Positions 1 through 9,031 of a stretch of DNA of 64,000 nt are shown here, one piece after another. A model generated the notes under the pieces. It saw only the letters and a program-made list of their open reading frames with translations. It was not told the origin of the DNA and did not search any database. The position numbers and the translations under genes were made by a program. The stretch comes from Stutzerimonas stutzeri (GTDB lineage: Bacteria > Pseudomonadota > Gammaproteobacteria > Pseudomonadales > Pseudomonadaceae). The stretch spans positions 248,001 through 312,000 of the forward strand of contig NZ_JAGQFP010000001.1 in assembly GCF_019090095.1 (NCBI RefSeq), read 5' to 3'. Every line of letters starts with the position of its first letter. Positions within the stretch are counted from its first letter, which is position 1.

Positions 1-686
1 TGCCGGACAACATCACCACCGATCACCTGTCGCCCTCCAATGCCATCCTGCCGGATTCGGCGGCCGGTGAGTACCTGGCGAAGATGGGGCTTCCCGAAGA
101 GGACTTCAATTCCTACGCCACCCACCGTGGCGACCATCTGACGGCCCAGCGCGCCACCTTCGCCAACCCGCAGCTGGTCAACGAGATGGCGGTGGTCGAC
201 GGGAAGGTGCAGAAGGGCTCGCTGGCGCGCGTCGAGCCGGAAGGCACGGTGATGCGTATGTGGGAAGCCATTGAAACCTACATGAACCGCAAGCAGAACC
301 TGATCATCATCGCCGGTGCCGATTACGGTCAGGGCAGCTCGCGTGATTGGGCGGCCAAGGGTGTGCGTTTGGCCGGTGTGGAGGTGATCGTCGCCGAAGG
401 CTTCGAGCGTATCCACCGCACCAACCTGGTGGGAATGGGCGTGCTGCCGGTCGAGTTCAAGCCGGGCACTACCCGCCTGACCCTCGGCCTTGACGGCACC
501 GAGACCTTCGATATCGAAGGTGAGCCGTCACCGCGCTGCGACCTGACCTTGGTCATTCATCGCAAGAACGGCGAAGACGTCCGGGTCCCGGTGACCTGCC
601 GGCTCGATACCGCGGCCGAAGTCGGCGTGTACCAGGCCGGCGGTGTGCTGCAGCGTTTCGCCAAGGACTTCCTTCAACAGGCATGA
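1..686 (+). CDS. acnD: Fe/S-dependent 2-methylisocitrate (2-methylcitrate) dehydratase AcnD, C-terminal part
   Basis: The 3' end of a gene that begins before the window; the first full codon is at position 3. The visible ~227 residues form the swivelling C-terminal aconitase domain. It opens with NITTDHLSPSNAI and contains the substrate-binding run GADYGQGSSRDWAAKG, both typical of the AcnA/AcnD group. In the methylcitrate cycle AcnD dehydrates 2-methylcitrate to 2-methyl-cis-aconitate, in the cytosol, during propionate breakdown. I choose AcnD over the housekeeping aconitase because prpF follows directly, as in other prpBC-acnD-prpF operons. The [4Fe-4S] cysteines lie upstream and cannot be checked. 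Confidence 0.9.
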   Translation, partial: PDNITTDHLSPSNAILPDSAAGEYLAKMGLPEEDFNSYATHRGDHLTAQRATFANPQLVNEMAVVDGKVQKGSLARVEPEGTVMRMWEAIETYMNRKQNLIIIAGADYGQGSSRDWAAKGVRLAGVEVIVAEGFERIHRTNLVGMGVLPVEFKPGTTRLTLGLDGTETFDIEGEPSPRCDLTLVIHRKNGEDVRVPVTCRLDTAAEVGVYQAGGVLQRFAKDFLQQA

Positions 687-702
687 CCGCCCGATTCCGT
701 GG

Positions 703-772
703 GGCGGATGGCGCTTTTTCCATCCGCCGCATCATCGCGCGGTGGATCGATGAAGCGTGATCCACCCTACGG
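703..772. repeat. Paired REP-like palindromes between acnD and prpF
   Basis: Two hairpins lie in tandem: arms 703-711/720-728 (GGCGGATGG/CCATCCGCC) and 741-748/759-766 (GGTGGATC/GATCCACC), the second followed by CTACGG. Read on the minus strand this gives the GTAGGGTGGAT...ATCCACC pattern that is interspersed in Pseudomonas genomes. It lies inside a presumed operon, so it may stabilise the acnD message or damp read-through into prpF. It carries no proper T tract, so I do not call it a terminator. Confidence 0.6.
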
Positions 773-801
773 CCCATTCATTTTTCAGCCAGGAGTCACT
801 C

Positions 802-1989
802 ATGGCTCATCAACCCCAGATCAAGATTCCCGCGACCTACATGCGGGGCGGCACCAGCAAGGGCGTATTCTTCCGGTTGCAGGACCTGCCGGAAAGCTGC
901 CAGGTGCCTGGCGCGGCGCGCGACAAGCTGTTCATGCGCGTGATCGGTAGCCCCGATCCGTATTCGGCGCATATCGACGGCATGGGCGGGGCCACATCCA
1001 GTACCAGCAAGTGCGTGATCCTCTCCAAGAGCGCTCGGCCTGATCACGACGTGGAGTACCTCTACGGGCAGGTGTCGATCGACAAGGCCTTCGTCGACTG
1101 GAGTGGCAACTGCGGCAACCTCTCCACGGGAGCCGGTGCGTTTGCCCTGCATGCCGGCCTGGTGGATGCCGAGCGCATTCCGCAGAACGGCACCTGCGTG
1201 GTGCGTATCTGGCAGGCCAATATTGGTAAGACCATCATTGCCCACGTGCCGATCAGCGACGGTCAGGTGCAGGAAACCGGGGGTTTCGAGCTGGACGGCG
1301 TGACGTTTCCAGCTGCCGAGATCGTGCTCGAGTTCCTCGATCCGTCCGATGACGGCGAGGAGGGGGGGTCGATGTTCCCCACCGGCAACCTGGTCGACGA
1401 CCTGAAAGTCCCCGGCCTGGGTACGCTGAAGGCAACCATGATCAGCGCGGGCATTCCGACGGTGTTCGTCAACGCCGAAGATATCGGTTATGAGGGCACC
1501 GAGCTGCGTGAAGACATCAATGGCGACCCGGAAGCGCTGGCACGGCTGGAGGTAATTCGAGTAGCCGGCGCATTGCGCATGGGATTGATCAATACCGCGG
1601 AAGAGGCGTTGACCCGCCAACATACTCCCAAGGTTGCCTTCGTGTCCCGGCCGAAGCGTTATCTCGCTTCTTCGGGTAAGACCATCGAGGCAAGCGATGT
1701 CGATCTCCTGGTTCGAGCCTTGTCCATGGGCAAGCTCCACCACGCAATGATGGGCACCTGTGCGGTGGCAATCGGGGCTGCCGCAGCCGTTCAGGGTACG
1801 CTGGTCAATCTGGCTGCTGGTGGCGGCGAACGTCAGGCAGTTCGCTTCGGTCATCCATCCGGAACGCTGCGTGTCGGTGCCGAGGCGCAACAGGTAGACG
1901 GTCAGTGGGCCGTGACCAAGGCGGTCATGAGCCGTAGTGCAAGGGTGCTGATGGAGGGCTGGGTACGCGTACCAGGCGACGCCTTCTAG
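802..1989 (+). CDS. prpF: 2-methylaconitate cis-trans isomerase PrpF
   Basis: The product is 395 residues, the usual PrpF length. PrpF isomerises the 2-methylaconitate made by AcnD so that the methylcitrate cycle can use the Fe/S dehydratase route. The N-terminus IPATYMRGGTSKGVFF is the conserved opening of the PrpF/DUF453 diaminopimelate-epimerase-like fold, and DWSGNCGNLS near residue 98 is a second conserved stretch. The ATG at 802 is preferred over the one at 757 because AGGAGT lies 6 bases ahead of it and the extra 15 residues do not resemble PrpF. It sits 115 bp after acnD across a repeat pair and is closed by a strong terminator. Confidence 0.93.
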   Translation: MAHQPQIKIPATYMRGGTSKGVFFRLQDLPESCQVPGAARDKLFMRVIGSPDPYSAHIDGMGGATSSTSKCVILSKSARPDHDVEYLYGQVSIDKAFVDWSGNCGNLSTGAGAFALHAGLVDAERIPQNGTCVVRIWQANIGKTIIAHVPISDGQVQETGGFELDGVTFPAAEIVLEFLDPSDDGEEGGSMFPTGNLVDDLKVPGLGTLKATMISAGIPTVFVNAEDIGYEGTELREDINGDPEALARLEVIRVAGALRMGLINTAEEALTRQHTPKVAFVSRPKRYLASSGKTIEASDVDLLVRALSMGKLHHAMMGTCAVAIGAAAAVQGTLVNLAAGGGERQAVRFGHPSGTLRVGAEAQQVDGQWAVTKAVMSRSARVLMEGWVRVPGDAF

Positions 1990-2058
1990 CCCAGGTCGCA
2001 ACGTGTGCAGAAGCGACCTCTGCTTACGTGAATCCCCCAATTTCAGCCGCTGAAAAGC

Positions 2059-2085
2059 AAAAAATCCGCACCAAGCGGATTTTTT
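2059..2085. terminator. Bidirectional rho-independent terminator between prpF and ppsR
   Basis: Arms TCCGC (2065-2069) and GCGGA (2075-2079) are flanked by A6 on the left and T6 on the right, so the hairpin can end both the plus-strand prpF message and the convergent ppsR message. Confidence 0.85.
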
Positions 2086-2106
2086 GTGGTCTAGCCGAAG
2101 CGACAG

Positions 2107-2925
2107 TTATTTGAGGCGACGCTCGACGCCCTTTTCGACCAGTATTTTCGCCGAGATCTCCTCAACGGAAAAATGCGTCGAATTGATGAAATTGATGTTC
2201 TCACGGCGGAAGAGATTCTCCACTTCGCGAACCTCGAATTCGCACTGGGCGAAGCTGGCATAGCGGCTGTTGGGTTTGCGCTCGTTGCGGATCGCTGTAA
2301 GGCGGTCCGGGTCGATGGTCAGCCCGAACAGCTTGTCGCGATGGGTTTTGAGCGCGGCCGGCAATTGCAGACGCTCCATGTCGTCTTCGGTCAGCGGATA
2401 GTTGGCGGCACGGATACCGTATTGCATGGCCATGTACAGACAGGTGGGCGTTTTGCCGCACCTGGAGACACCGACCAAAATCAGATCCGCCTTGTCGTAG
2501 TAGTGCGTGCGGGCACCGTCATCGTTATCCAGAGCGAAATTGACCGCATCGATTCGCTCCATGTAGTTGGCGTTATGGCTGATCGAGTGGGATTTGCCGA
2601 CCGAATAGGAAGAGCGTGACATCAACTCATGCTCCAGCGGAGCAAGGAAGGACGAGAAGATATCGATCATGAAGCCATTTGACTCAGCCAGGATGTCGCG
2701 AATTTCCTGGTTCACCAGCGTATCGAATATGATCGGCCGCGCGCCGTCGCTTTCCGCCGCTTTGTTGATTTGCTGTACCATTGCCCGCGCTTTTTCGGCC
2801 GTATCTATATATGGCCGCGTGAGCTTGGTGAAGTGGATCGTTTCGAACTGTGCCAACAGGCTTTGGCCAAGTGTCTCGGCCGTAATCCCGGTACCGTCGG
2901 ATATGAAAAATGCAGTTCGTTTCAT
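2107..2925 (-). CDS. ppsR: PEP synthase regulatory protein PpsR (bifunctional kinase/pyrophosphorylase)
   Basis: A 272-residue protein of the DUF299 family. PpsR inactivates PEP synthase by ADP-dependent phosphorylation of a threonine next to the catalytic histidine, and reactivates it by Pi-dependent removal of that phosphate. The P-loop-like motif GVSRCGKT is at residues 152-159, and the N-terminus [12 protein letters not shown] matches the family. It is divergent from its target ppsA, with 156 bp between the two starts, the classic arrangement in proteobacteria. The start gives the standard length. Confidence 0.93.
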   Translation of the reverse strand: MKRTAFFISDGTGITAETLGQSLLAQFETIHFTKLTRPYIDTAEKARAMVQQINKAAESDGARPIIFDTLVNQEIRDILAESNGFMIDIFSSFLAPLEHELMSRSSYSVGKSHSISHNANYMERIDAVNFALDNDDGARTHYYDKADLILVGVSRCGKTPTCLYMAMQYGIRAANYPLTEDDMERLQLPAALKTHRDKLFGLTIDPDRLTAIRNERKPNSRYASFAQCEFEVREVENLFRRENINFINSTHFSVEEISAKILVEKGVERRLK

Positions 2926-2938
2926 TGCGCCTGGGACC

Positions 2939-2967
2939 TTAAGTCAAGAACGGTTCTCAGCTATAGT
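2939..2967 (+). promoter_or_regulatory. Candidate ppsA promoter with internal palindrome
   Basis: A good -10 (TATAGT, 2962-2967) lies 17 bp after a weak -35 (TTAAGT, 2939-2944). The spacer contains a perfect 11-bp palindrome, AGAAC-G-GTTCT, a plausible operator. Inferred from sequence only. Confidence 0.4.
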
Positions 2968-3081
2968 AGGCCCCTTCGCCGAGCCTCGACTGGCGGGCAT
3001 TGTTACTTATTTTGCAGGGTCAGGCCACCGTGCCGCGGATCGGCACGAATCGAGTTTCCAACACAACGTGGAGAGATCACC

Positions 3082-5454
3082 TTGGTAGAGTACGTAGTTT
3101 CCCTCGATAAGCTCGGCAACCATGATGTTGAGCGTGTAGGGGGCAAGAACGCCTCCCTGGGCGAGATGATCAGCAACCTAGCTGGCGCCGGGGTATCGGT
3201 GCCCGGTGGTTTCGCCACTACGGCGCAGGCCTATCGCGATTTCATGGAACTCAGCGGCCTGAACGATCAGATTCATGCGCTGCTCGACGCCTTGGATGTC
3301 GATGACGTCAACGCGCTGGCCAAAGCCGGGTCGCAAATCCGCGGCTGGGTGATGGATGCGGAGTTCCCGCCGCAGCTCGACGCCGACATTCGTACCGCGT
3401 TTGCGGAAATGGCGGCCGGCAACGACAACATGGCAGTCGCCGTCCGCTCCTCGGCGACTGCAGAAGACCTGCCGGACGCATCGTTCGCCGGTCAGCAAGA
3501 GACCTTCCTGAACATTCGTGGCGTGGATAACGTGATTCGCGCCACCAAGGAGGTCTTTGCCTCGCTGTTCAACGACCGTGCAATTGCCTACCGGGTCCAC
3601 CAGGGCTTCGATCACAAATTGGTCGCCCTGTCTGCCGGTGTACAGCGCATGGTGCGTTCCGAGACCGGCACTGCCGGTGTGATGTTCACGCTCGACACCG
3701 AGTCCGGCTTCCGTGACGTGGTGTTCATCACCGGTGCGTACGGCCTCGGCGAGACCGTCGTGCAGGGCGCCGTCAACCCTGACGAATTCTATGTTCACAA
3801 GCACACCCTGGAAGCCGGGCGGCCTGCCATCCTGCGTCGCAACCTGGGCAGCAAAGCCATCAAGATGGTCTACGGCGAAGAAGCCCGTGCCGGCAAGTCG
3901 GTCAAGACGGTCGACGTCGATCAGGCTGACCGTATGCGCTTTTGCCTGAGCGACGAGGAGGTCTCCAACCTCGCCAAGCAGGCGATGATCATCGAGAAGC
4001 ACTACGGTCGTCCGATGGACATCGAGTGGGCCAAAGACGGTGACGACAACCAGCTATATATCGTCCAGGCGCGTCCGGAAACCGTGAAGAGCCGCAGCAG
4101 CGCCAACGTGATGGAACGCTACCTGCTGAAAGAGAAGGGCAAGGTGCTCGTCGAGGGGCGTGCTATCGGCCAGCGCATTGGTGCCGGTCCGGTGAAAATC
4201 ATCCATGACGTATCCGAGATGGACAAGGTTCAGCCGGGTGACGTACTCGTCTCCGACATGACCGATCCGGATTGGGAGCCGGTGATGAAGCGCGCCAGCG
4301 CCATCGTTACCAACCGCGGCGGACGTACCTGCCACGCAGCCATCATCGCGCGTGAGCTGGGCATTCCGGCGGTCGTGGGCTGCGGCAATGCCACCGAGCT
4401 GCTACAAGACGGCCAGCGAGTCACCGTCAGCTGTGCAGAAGGCGATACCGGCCTGATCTTCGAGGGCGAGCTGGGCTTCGACATTCGCCAGAATTCCATC
4501 GATGCCATGCCCGAATTGCCGTTCAAAATCATGATGAACGTCGGCAACCCGGACCGCGCATTCGACTTCGCTCAGCTGCCGAACGAAGGTGTCGGTCTGG
4601 CACGTCTCGAATTCATCATCAATCGCATGATTGGTGTGCATCCTAAGGCGCTGCTGAACTTCGACGGCCTGCCAGCGGACGTCAAGAAGAGTGTCGAAAA
4701 GCGTATCGCCGGTTACGGTGATCCGGTCGATTTCTACGTCGAGAAGCTGGTCGAAGGTGTCAGTACCCTGGCCGCTGCGTTCTGGCCGAAAAAGGTCATC
4801 GTGCGTCTGTCGGACTTCAAGTCCAATGAATACGCCAACCTGATCGGCGGCAAGCTATACGAGCCGGAAGAAGAAAACCCGATGCTCGGCTTCCGTGGTG
4901 CTTCGCGATATATCAGCGAATCGTTCCGGGATTGCTTCGAGCTTGAATGTCGCGCGATGCGCAAGGTGCGCGAGCAGATGGGGCTGACCAACGTCGAGCT
5001 CATGGTGCCGTTCGTCCGCACCCTGGGCGAAGCGGCGCAGGTTATCGACATCCTCGGACAGTTCGGCCTGAAGCGTGGTGAGAACGGGCTGCGCGTCATC
5101 ATGATGTGCGAGCTGCCATCCAACGCGTTGTTGGCCGACGAGTTCCTCGAGTTCTTCGACGGCTTCTCCATCGGCTCTAACGATATGACGCAGCTGACGC
5201 TGGGTCTGGATCGCGATTCGGGCATCATCGCGCACCTGTTCGATGAGCGTAATCCGGCGGTCAAGAAGCTGCTGGCGAATGCGATCGAGGCCTGTAACAA
5301 GGCGGGCAAGTACATTGGCATCTGTGGCCAGGGACCGTCCGACCATCCCGATCTGGCCAAGTGGTTGATGGAGCAGGGCATCGAGAGCGTTTCGCTGAAC
5401 CCCGACTCGGTGCTGGACACCTGGTTCTTCTTGGCTGACGCTGAGATTCAGTGA
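3082..5454 (+). CDS. ppsA: Phosphoenolpyruvate synthase
   Basis: A 790-residue protein, full length for the family. It converts pyruvate, ATP and water to PEP, AMP and Pi for gluconeogenesis. In order: an N-terminal PEP/pyruvate-binding ATP-grasp domain ([20 protein letters not shown] near residues 120-140); the swivelling phosphohistidine domain, GGRTCHAA with catalytic His418; and a C-terminal TIM barrel with [18 protein letters not shown]. The Thr two residues before the His is the expected PpsR target. The start is the TTG at 3082 with GGAGAG upstream; translation from there matches the family opening [11 protein letters not shown], while the open frame further upstream does not. A terminator follows. 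Confidence 0.95.
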   Translation: MVEYVVSLDKLGNHDVERVGGKNASLGEMISNLAGAGVSVPGGFATTAQAYRDFMELSGLNDQIHALLDALDVDDVNALAKAGSQIRGWVMDAEFPPQLDADIRTAFAEMAAGNDNMAVAVRSSATAEDLPDASFAGQQETFLNIRGVDNVIRATKEVFASLFNDRAIAYRVHQGFDHKLVALSAGVQRMVRSETGTAGVMFTLDTESGFRDVVFITGAYGLGETVVQGAVNPDEFYVHKHTLEAGRPAILRRNLGSKAIKMVYGEEARAGKSVKTVDVDQADRMRFCLSDEEVSNLAKQAMIIEKHYGRPMDIEWAKDGDDNQLYIVQARPETVKSRSSANVMERYLLKEKGKVLVEGRAIGQRIGAGPVKIIHDVSEMDKVQPGDVLVSDMTDPDWEPVMKRASAIVTNRGGRTCHAAIIARELGIPAVVGCGNATELLQDGQRVTVSCAEGDTGLIFEGELGFDIRQNSIDAMPELPFKIMMNVGNPDRAFDFAQLPNEGVGLARLEFIINRMIGVHPKALLNFDGLPADVKKSVEKRIAGYGDPVDFYVEKLVEGVSTLAAAFWPKKVIVRLSDFKSNEYANLIGGKLYEPEEENPMLGFRGASRYISESFRDCFELECRAMRKVREQMGLTNVELMVPFVRTLGEAAQVIDILGQFGLKRGENGLRVIMMCELPSNALLADEFLEFFDGFSIGSNDMTQLTLGLDRDSGIIAHLFDERNPAVKKLLANAIEACNKAGKYIGICGQGPSDHPDLAKWLMEQGIESVSLNPDSVLDTWFFLADAEIQ

Positions 5455-5470
5455 GCTAGAGGCAAGGCAG

Positions 5471-5493
5471 AAGGGGCGAATCTCGCCCCTTTT
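5471..5493 (+). terminator. Terminator after ppsA
   Basis: AGGGGCGA (5472-5479) pairs with TCGCCCCT (5483-5490) around a 3-nt loop, followed by TTT. Confidence 0.75.
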
Positions 5494-5578
5494 GCGCGCT
5501 AAATGGAAAGTGCTTTTTCATACTCGAGGTCCGGCCCGGTGGGGCAGTGGCATCGGTATTTTCAGCAAGGAGTTTCCC

Positions 5579-6067
5579 ATGCAATACGTCACCCCGGATC
5601 TGTGCGACGCATACCCTGACCTGGTTCAGGTCGTTGAGCCCATTTTCAGCAACTTCGGTGGTCGGGATTCATTTGGCGGCGAGATCGTTACGATCAAGTG
5701 CTTCGAAGACAATTCCCTTGTCAAGGAACAGGTCGAGGTTGCCGGTGCCGGTAAGGTCCTGGTGGTCGATGGCGGTGGGTCGCTGCGCCGCGCGCTGCTG
5801 GGGGATATGCTGGCTGAGAAGGCGGCGCGCAATGGCTGGGAAGGTCTGGTGATCTACGGCTGCGTGCGCGATGTCGACGTGATTGCCCAAACTGAACTAG
5901 GCGTTCAGGCGCTGGCCAGCCATCCAATGAAAACTGACAAGCGGGGAATCGGCGACTTGAATGTACCCGTCACCTTCTGCGGTGTGACCTTCCGCCCGGG
6001 TGAGTACATCTACGCCGACAATAACGGCATCGTGGTTTCGCCTGAACCGCTGAAAATGCCTGCCTGA
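5579..6067 (+). CDS. rraA: Ribonuclease E activity regulator RraA (or RraA-like aldolase)
   Basis: A 162-residue protein of the RraA/MenG family. RraA binds RNase E and inhibits its activity, altering mRNA decay; relatives are HMG/CHA aldolases, and some family members have both activities. The conserved core [24 protein letters not shown] is present, followed by [13 protein letters not shown] and [14 protein letters not shown]. The ATG at 5579 has AAGGAG 8 bases upstream; an in-frame upstream extension from 5492 has no homology-like sequence. Single gene, closed by a strong terminator. I am sure of the family; the biochemical role is less certain. Confidence 0.9.
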   Translation: MQYVTPDLCDAYPDLVQVVEPIFSNFGGRDSFGGEIVTIKCFEDNSLVKEQVEVAGAGKVLVVDGGGSLRRALLGDMLAEKAARNGWEGLVIYGCVRDVDVIAQTELGVQALASHPMKTDKRGIGDLNVPVTFCGVTFRPGEYIYADNNGIVVSPEPLKMPA

Positions 6068-6088
6068 TTCACGAGCTCCGCTTACCCG

Positions 6089-6113
6089 AGCCCGGCCATG
6101 CCGGGCTTTTTTG
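6089..6113 (+). terminator. Terminator after rraA
   Basis: AGCCCGGC (6089-6096) pairs with GCCGGGCT (6100-6107) around CAT, followed by T5-6. It lies only 5 bp before the start codon used for zntB. Confidence 0.85.
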
Positions 6114-6117
6114 CAAT

Positions 6118-7128
6118 GTGCACGAGACGACTGATTTGCGCGACGAGACCTCTCAATCCGGGCTGCTGCATGCCTTGGTACTTGACGGACAGGGCGGCGC
6201 GCGGCCGATCGCGTATGCCGATATTGCCACGCTGCAGTTAGGCGAAACCGAGAGCCTGTGGCTGCACTGGGATCGAGGACAGGCGGCGGCACGCGATTGG
6301 CTGCGTCGACGCAGTGGACTCAGTGCGTTCGCCTGCGACGTGTTGCTGGAGGAGAATACGCGGCCTCGTCTGCTCGCGCTGCCGAACGACGAGTTGCTGC
6401 TCTTTCTCCGGGGCGTCAACCTTAATCCGGACGCCGAGCCGGAAGACATGGTGTCGTTGCGCGTCTTTGCCGATGCTCGCCGTGTCATTTCCCTGCGCTT
6501 GCGGCCGTTGCGCTCCACCGAGACGGTGATGCAGCAACTGGATGCTGGCGTCGGACCGAAGACCTCCTCGGAAATCCTCCTCGCGCTCGCTGATGCGCTG
6601 ACCAGTCGAGTCGATGACCTCGTCGAGGTGGTGACCGAGAAGCTCGATAACGAGGAAGATCGGGTCGAGACCGACGAGCGCTATTCGCCGCCGCAGGACG
6701 AGATGCTCTCGCTGCGACGGCAAGCTGCCAGCCTGCGCCGTTTTCTTCTACCCCAGCGAGAAATCTACGGGCAACTCACCCGCAATCGCCTTCCCTGGTT
6801 CGTCGATGACGATACCGATTACTGGAACGAGCTGAGCAACCGGTTGATTCGCTACTTGGAAGAACTGGACTTGGTTCGCGAACGCGTCAACCTGATCCTG
6901 GAAGCTGAAGAACGACGCATGCGTGAACGCATGAATCGAACCATGTATTTGCTTGGGATCATCACGGGGTTCTTCCTGCCCATGAGCTTCCTGACGGGGT
7001 TGCTGGGCATCAATGTCGGCGGTATTCCTGGATCGGAGCATCCGTACGGCTTCTATGTTGCCTGTGGCGTTATCGCTGTGGTTGCCGCCTTTCAGTGGTG
7101 TATCTTTCGCCGCCTCAAATGGGTGTGA
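6118..7128 (+). CDS. zntB: Zinc transporter ZntB, CorA superfamily
   Basis: A 336-residue CorA-type membrane transporter. The large N-terminal cytoplasmic domain contains LLEENTRPRLL and LFLRGVNLNP, typical of ZntB. Two C-terminal transmembrane helices follow, with the pore signature GINVGG at about residues 297-302 in place of the Mg-transporter GMN, which supports a zinc role. ZntB moves zinc across the inner membrane, coupled to protons in characterised members. The GTG at 6118 gives the family length, but no ribosome-binding site is visible and the rraA terminator abuts it. The start is therefore uncertain and a promoter may overlap the terminator. Confidence 0.87.
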   Translation: MHETTDLRDETSQSGLLHALVLDGQGGARPIAYADIATLQLGETESLWLHWDRGQAAARDWLRRRSGLSAFACDVLLEENTRPRLLALPNDELLLFLRGVNLNPDAEPEDMVSLRVFADARRVISLRLRPLRSTETVMQQLDAGVGPKTSSEILLALADALTSRVDDLVEVVTEKLDNEEDRVETDERYSPPQDEMLSLRRQAASLRRFLLPQREIYGQLTRNRLPWFVDDDTDYWNELSNRLIRYLEELDLVRERVNLILEAEERRMRERMNRTMYLLGIITGFFLPMSFLTGLLGINVGGIPGSEHPYGFYVACGVIAVVAAFQWCIFRRLKWV

Positions 7129-7184
7129 ATGTGACTTTTCGCTGCCGTTGTGCCGTCTAGATCACACAATTTAGCGAGGTAACC

Positions 7185-7430
7185 ATGCGCGATCCCTTCG
7201 AAGAGTCGTTGCGGGACATGCTCAATGCTCAGTCTTCGCGTGATGACAATGCCTGCCTGAGCCGCGTCTTGAAAACCGCCAACCGCCAGGTAGGGGCAGG
7301 AGACCTGTTCGGCTTGATGGGGAATTGGCTGCAGGCTGTGTTGATCGCCGCGAGCGGCAGCGCCGGGCGGGCGCCGGCGGTCACGCGTCGTTCCTCTTCT
7401 CGAACCACTTTTAACGATAAGGCTGATTGA
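7185..7430 (+). CDS. crfX: Small conserved protein CrfX
   Basis: An 81-residue protein opening MRDPFEESLRDMLN and containing CLSRVLKTANRQVGAGDLF, which I recognise as CrfX, the small conserved gene at the head of the crfX-cmpX-sigX-oprF block of Pseudomonas. Its biochemical function is unknown. The ATG at 7185 has GAGGT 4 bases ahead. cmpX follows after 2 bp, so the two are surely co-transcribed. No signal peptide or membrane segment is visible; the C-terminal third is basic and low in complexity. Confidence 0.85.
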   Translation: MRDPFEESLRDMLNAQSSRDDNACLSRVLKTANRQVGAGDLFGLMGNWLQAVLIAASGSAGRAPAVTRRSSSRTTFNDKAD

Positions 7431-7432
7431 GC

Positions 7433-8257
7433 ATGGAATTCGATCCCTGGAGCCAAAGCCTGCTAGGCGCGATGAACGCGCTCTGGGCACCTATCGCAGC
7501 GTTTATCCCGCGTCTGTTTGGAGCGCTGCTGGTCGTCGCAATAGGCTTCATCGTTGCCAAGTTACTGGATGCACTGCTTTCAAAGGTCTTGGCAAAGATC
7601 GGGCTCGATCGGCTGGTTGCCGGGACCGGGGTCAATAAGCTGTTGGGGCGCGCCGGTATACGCGCGCCCGCGTCCGCGCTGATTGGAAAGATCGTTTACT
7701 GGTTCGTGCTACTGGTTTTCCTCGTGTCTGCTGCCGAGTCCCTCGGTCTTGCGCGCGTATCGGCGGTATTGGACATGCTGGCGCTGTACGTGCCGAAGGT
7801 ATTCGGCGCGGCTCTGATTCTGCTTGCCGGCGTGCTGCTCGCTCAGCTGGTGAACGGCTTGGTGCGGGGTGCCGCTGAGGGCGTTGGGCTGGATTACGCC
7901 GGTGGCCTGGGGCGGATCGCGCAGGGGCTGGTGATTATCATCAGCATCTCTGTTGCCATCGGCCAGCTCGAGGTGAAAACCGAGTTGCTCAACTACGTGA
8001 TCGCCATCGCGCTGATCTCGGTCGGGCTCGCCGTTGCGCTCGCGCTCGGGTTGGGTAGTCGTGGATTGGTCAGCCAGATCCTGGCTGGCATCTATGTGCG
8101 CGAGCTCTACGAAGTCGGGCAGCGGATACGGCTGGAAGGTTCGGACGGCGTCATCGAAGAGATCGGTACGGCCAAAACGCTGTTGCTAACCGACGACGGT
8201 GAGCTGGTCTCAGTTGCAAATACTGTGCTTCTGGAGCAGCGAGTGAGCAGCCGCTAG
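7433..8257 (+). CDS. cmpX: Mechanosensitive-channel-like membrane protein CmpX
   Basis: A 274-residue inner-membrane protein with several hydrophobic helices (about residues 20-45, 80-105, 115-140, 160-180 and 190-210) and a C-terminal soluble part with the MscS-like pattern ...ALGLGSRGLVSQILAGIYVRELYEVG. In Pseudomonas, CmpX (PF05552/MscS-related) sits with sigX and affects membrane homeostasis and cyclic-di-GMP output. The ATG at 7433 is preferred over the TTG at 7427; both follow the AAGG in the end of crfX. sigX follows 83 bp downstream, or 107 bp if its ATG is used. Confidence 0.88.
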   Translation: MEFDPWSQSLLGAMNALWAPIAAFIPRLFGALLVVAIGFIVAKLLDALLSKVLAKIGLDRLVAGTGVNKLLGRAGIRAPASALIGKIVYWFVLLVFLVSAAESLGLARVSAVLDMLALYVPKVFGAALILLAGVLLAQLVNGLVRGAAEGVGLDYAGGLGRIAQGLVIIISISVAIGQLEVKTELLNYVIAIALISVGLAVALALGLGSRGLVSQILAGIYVRELYEVGQRIRLEGSDGVIEEIGTAKTLLLTDDGELVSVANTVLLEQRVSSR

Positions 8258-8340
8258 GCCCGGTAATCTGTTAAAGTGCGCCGCCGCTTTTCGCGTATTA
8301 GCGGAAATCGCGGCCACGACTTTTGCCGGTTCGAAGCGTC

Positions 8341-8931
8341 TTGACTACAGCCCATTCACCCAACATGAGCTACGACCCCCGCCTGCTTTCCGATGAAGAG
8401 CTGGTGCAGCGCGCGCATGGCGAGTTGTTTCATATAACGCGCGCTTACGAGGAGCTGATGCGGCGCTATCAGCGAACGTTATTTAATGTGTGCGCGCGTT
8501 ATCTAGGCAACGATCGGGACGCGGATGATGTCTGCCAAGAGGTGATGCTGAAGGTGTTGTATGGCCTGAAGAACTTCGAAGGGAAGTCGAAGTTCAAGAC
8601 ATGGCTATACAGTATTACTTACAACGAATGTATTACTCAGTATCGAAAAGAGCGGCGCAAGCGCCGACTACTCGATGCGTTGAGCCTCGATCCGGTTGAA
8701 GAGGCTTCCGACGACAAAGCGCCCAATGTCGAGGAGAAGGCCGGGCTAGACAAGTGGCTTGTGCACGTAAACCAGATTGACCGGGAAATACTGGTGCTAC
8801 GTTTTGTCGCAGAGCTCGAGTTCCAGGAAATAGCCGACATTATGCATATGGGGCTAAGCGCAACGAAGATGCGGTACAAGCGGGCATTGGATAAACTACG
8901 CGAAAAATTTTCAGGAATTGCTGAAACTTAA
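8341..8931 (+). CDS. sigX: ECF-type RNA polymerase sigma factor SigX
   Basis: An extracytoplasmic-function sigma factor. Region 2 lies in YEELMRRYQRTLFNVCARYLG...DVCQEVMLKV (about residues 35-75), and region 4 in DREILVLRFVAELEFQEIADIMHM...TKMRYKRAL (about 150-190). SigX directs transcription of oprF and of membrane and fatty-acid genes under cell-wall and osmotic stress. From TTG 8341 the product is 196 residues, the usual SigX length; the first ATG, at 8365, would give 188. Neither has a clear ribosome-binding site, so the start is uncertain. oprF follows 100 bp downstream. Confidence 0.9.
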   Translation: MTTAHSPNMSYDPRLLSDEELVQRAHGELFHITRAYEELMRRYQRTLFNVCARYLGNDRDADDVCQEVMLKVLYGLKNFEGKSKFKTWLYSITYNECITQYRKERRKRRLLDALSLDPVEEASDDKAPNVEEKAGLDKWLVHVNQIDREILVLRFVAELEFQEIADIMHMGLSATKMRYKRALDKLREKFSGIAET

Positions 8932-8937
8932 CGGCAA

Positions 8938-8968
8938 CAAGCTGTCTTAGTGAATAGCGAACAGCTTG
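8938..8968 (+). promoter_or_regulatory. Hairpin in the sigX-oprF intergenic region
   Basis: CAAGCTGT (8938-8945) pairs perfectly with ACAGCTTG (8961-8968) around a 15-nt loop. There is no T tract. It could attenuate sigX read-through or stabilise an RNA end. Just downstream, GGTTTCC (8984-8990) may be part of a SigX-type oprF promoter, but I cannot confirm the spacing. Confidence 0.35.
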
Positions 8969-9031
8969 GACCTCGAGACAGCCGGTTTCCTTAGATTGTT
9001 CTGATACTCACCACCAGATGGGGATTTACGG

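Noticed and set aside
796..2040. Long minus-strand open frame opposite prpF
   Set aside because: Shadow of a high-GC gene: no ribosome-binding site, no recognisable family, while the plus strand encodes an intact PrpF.
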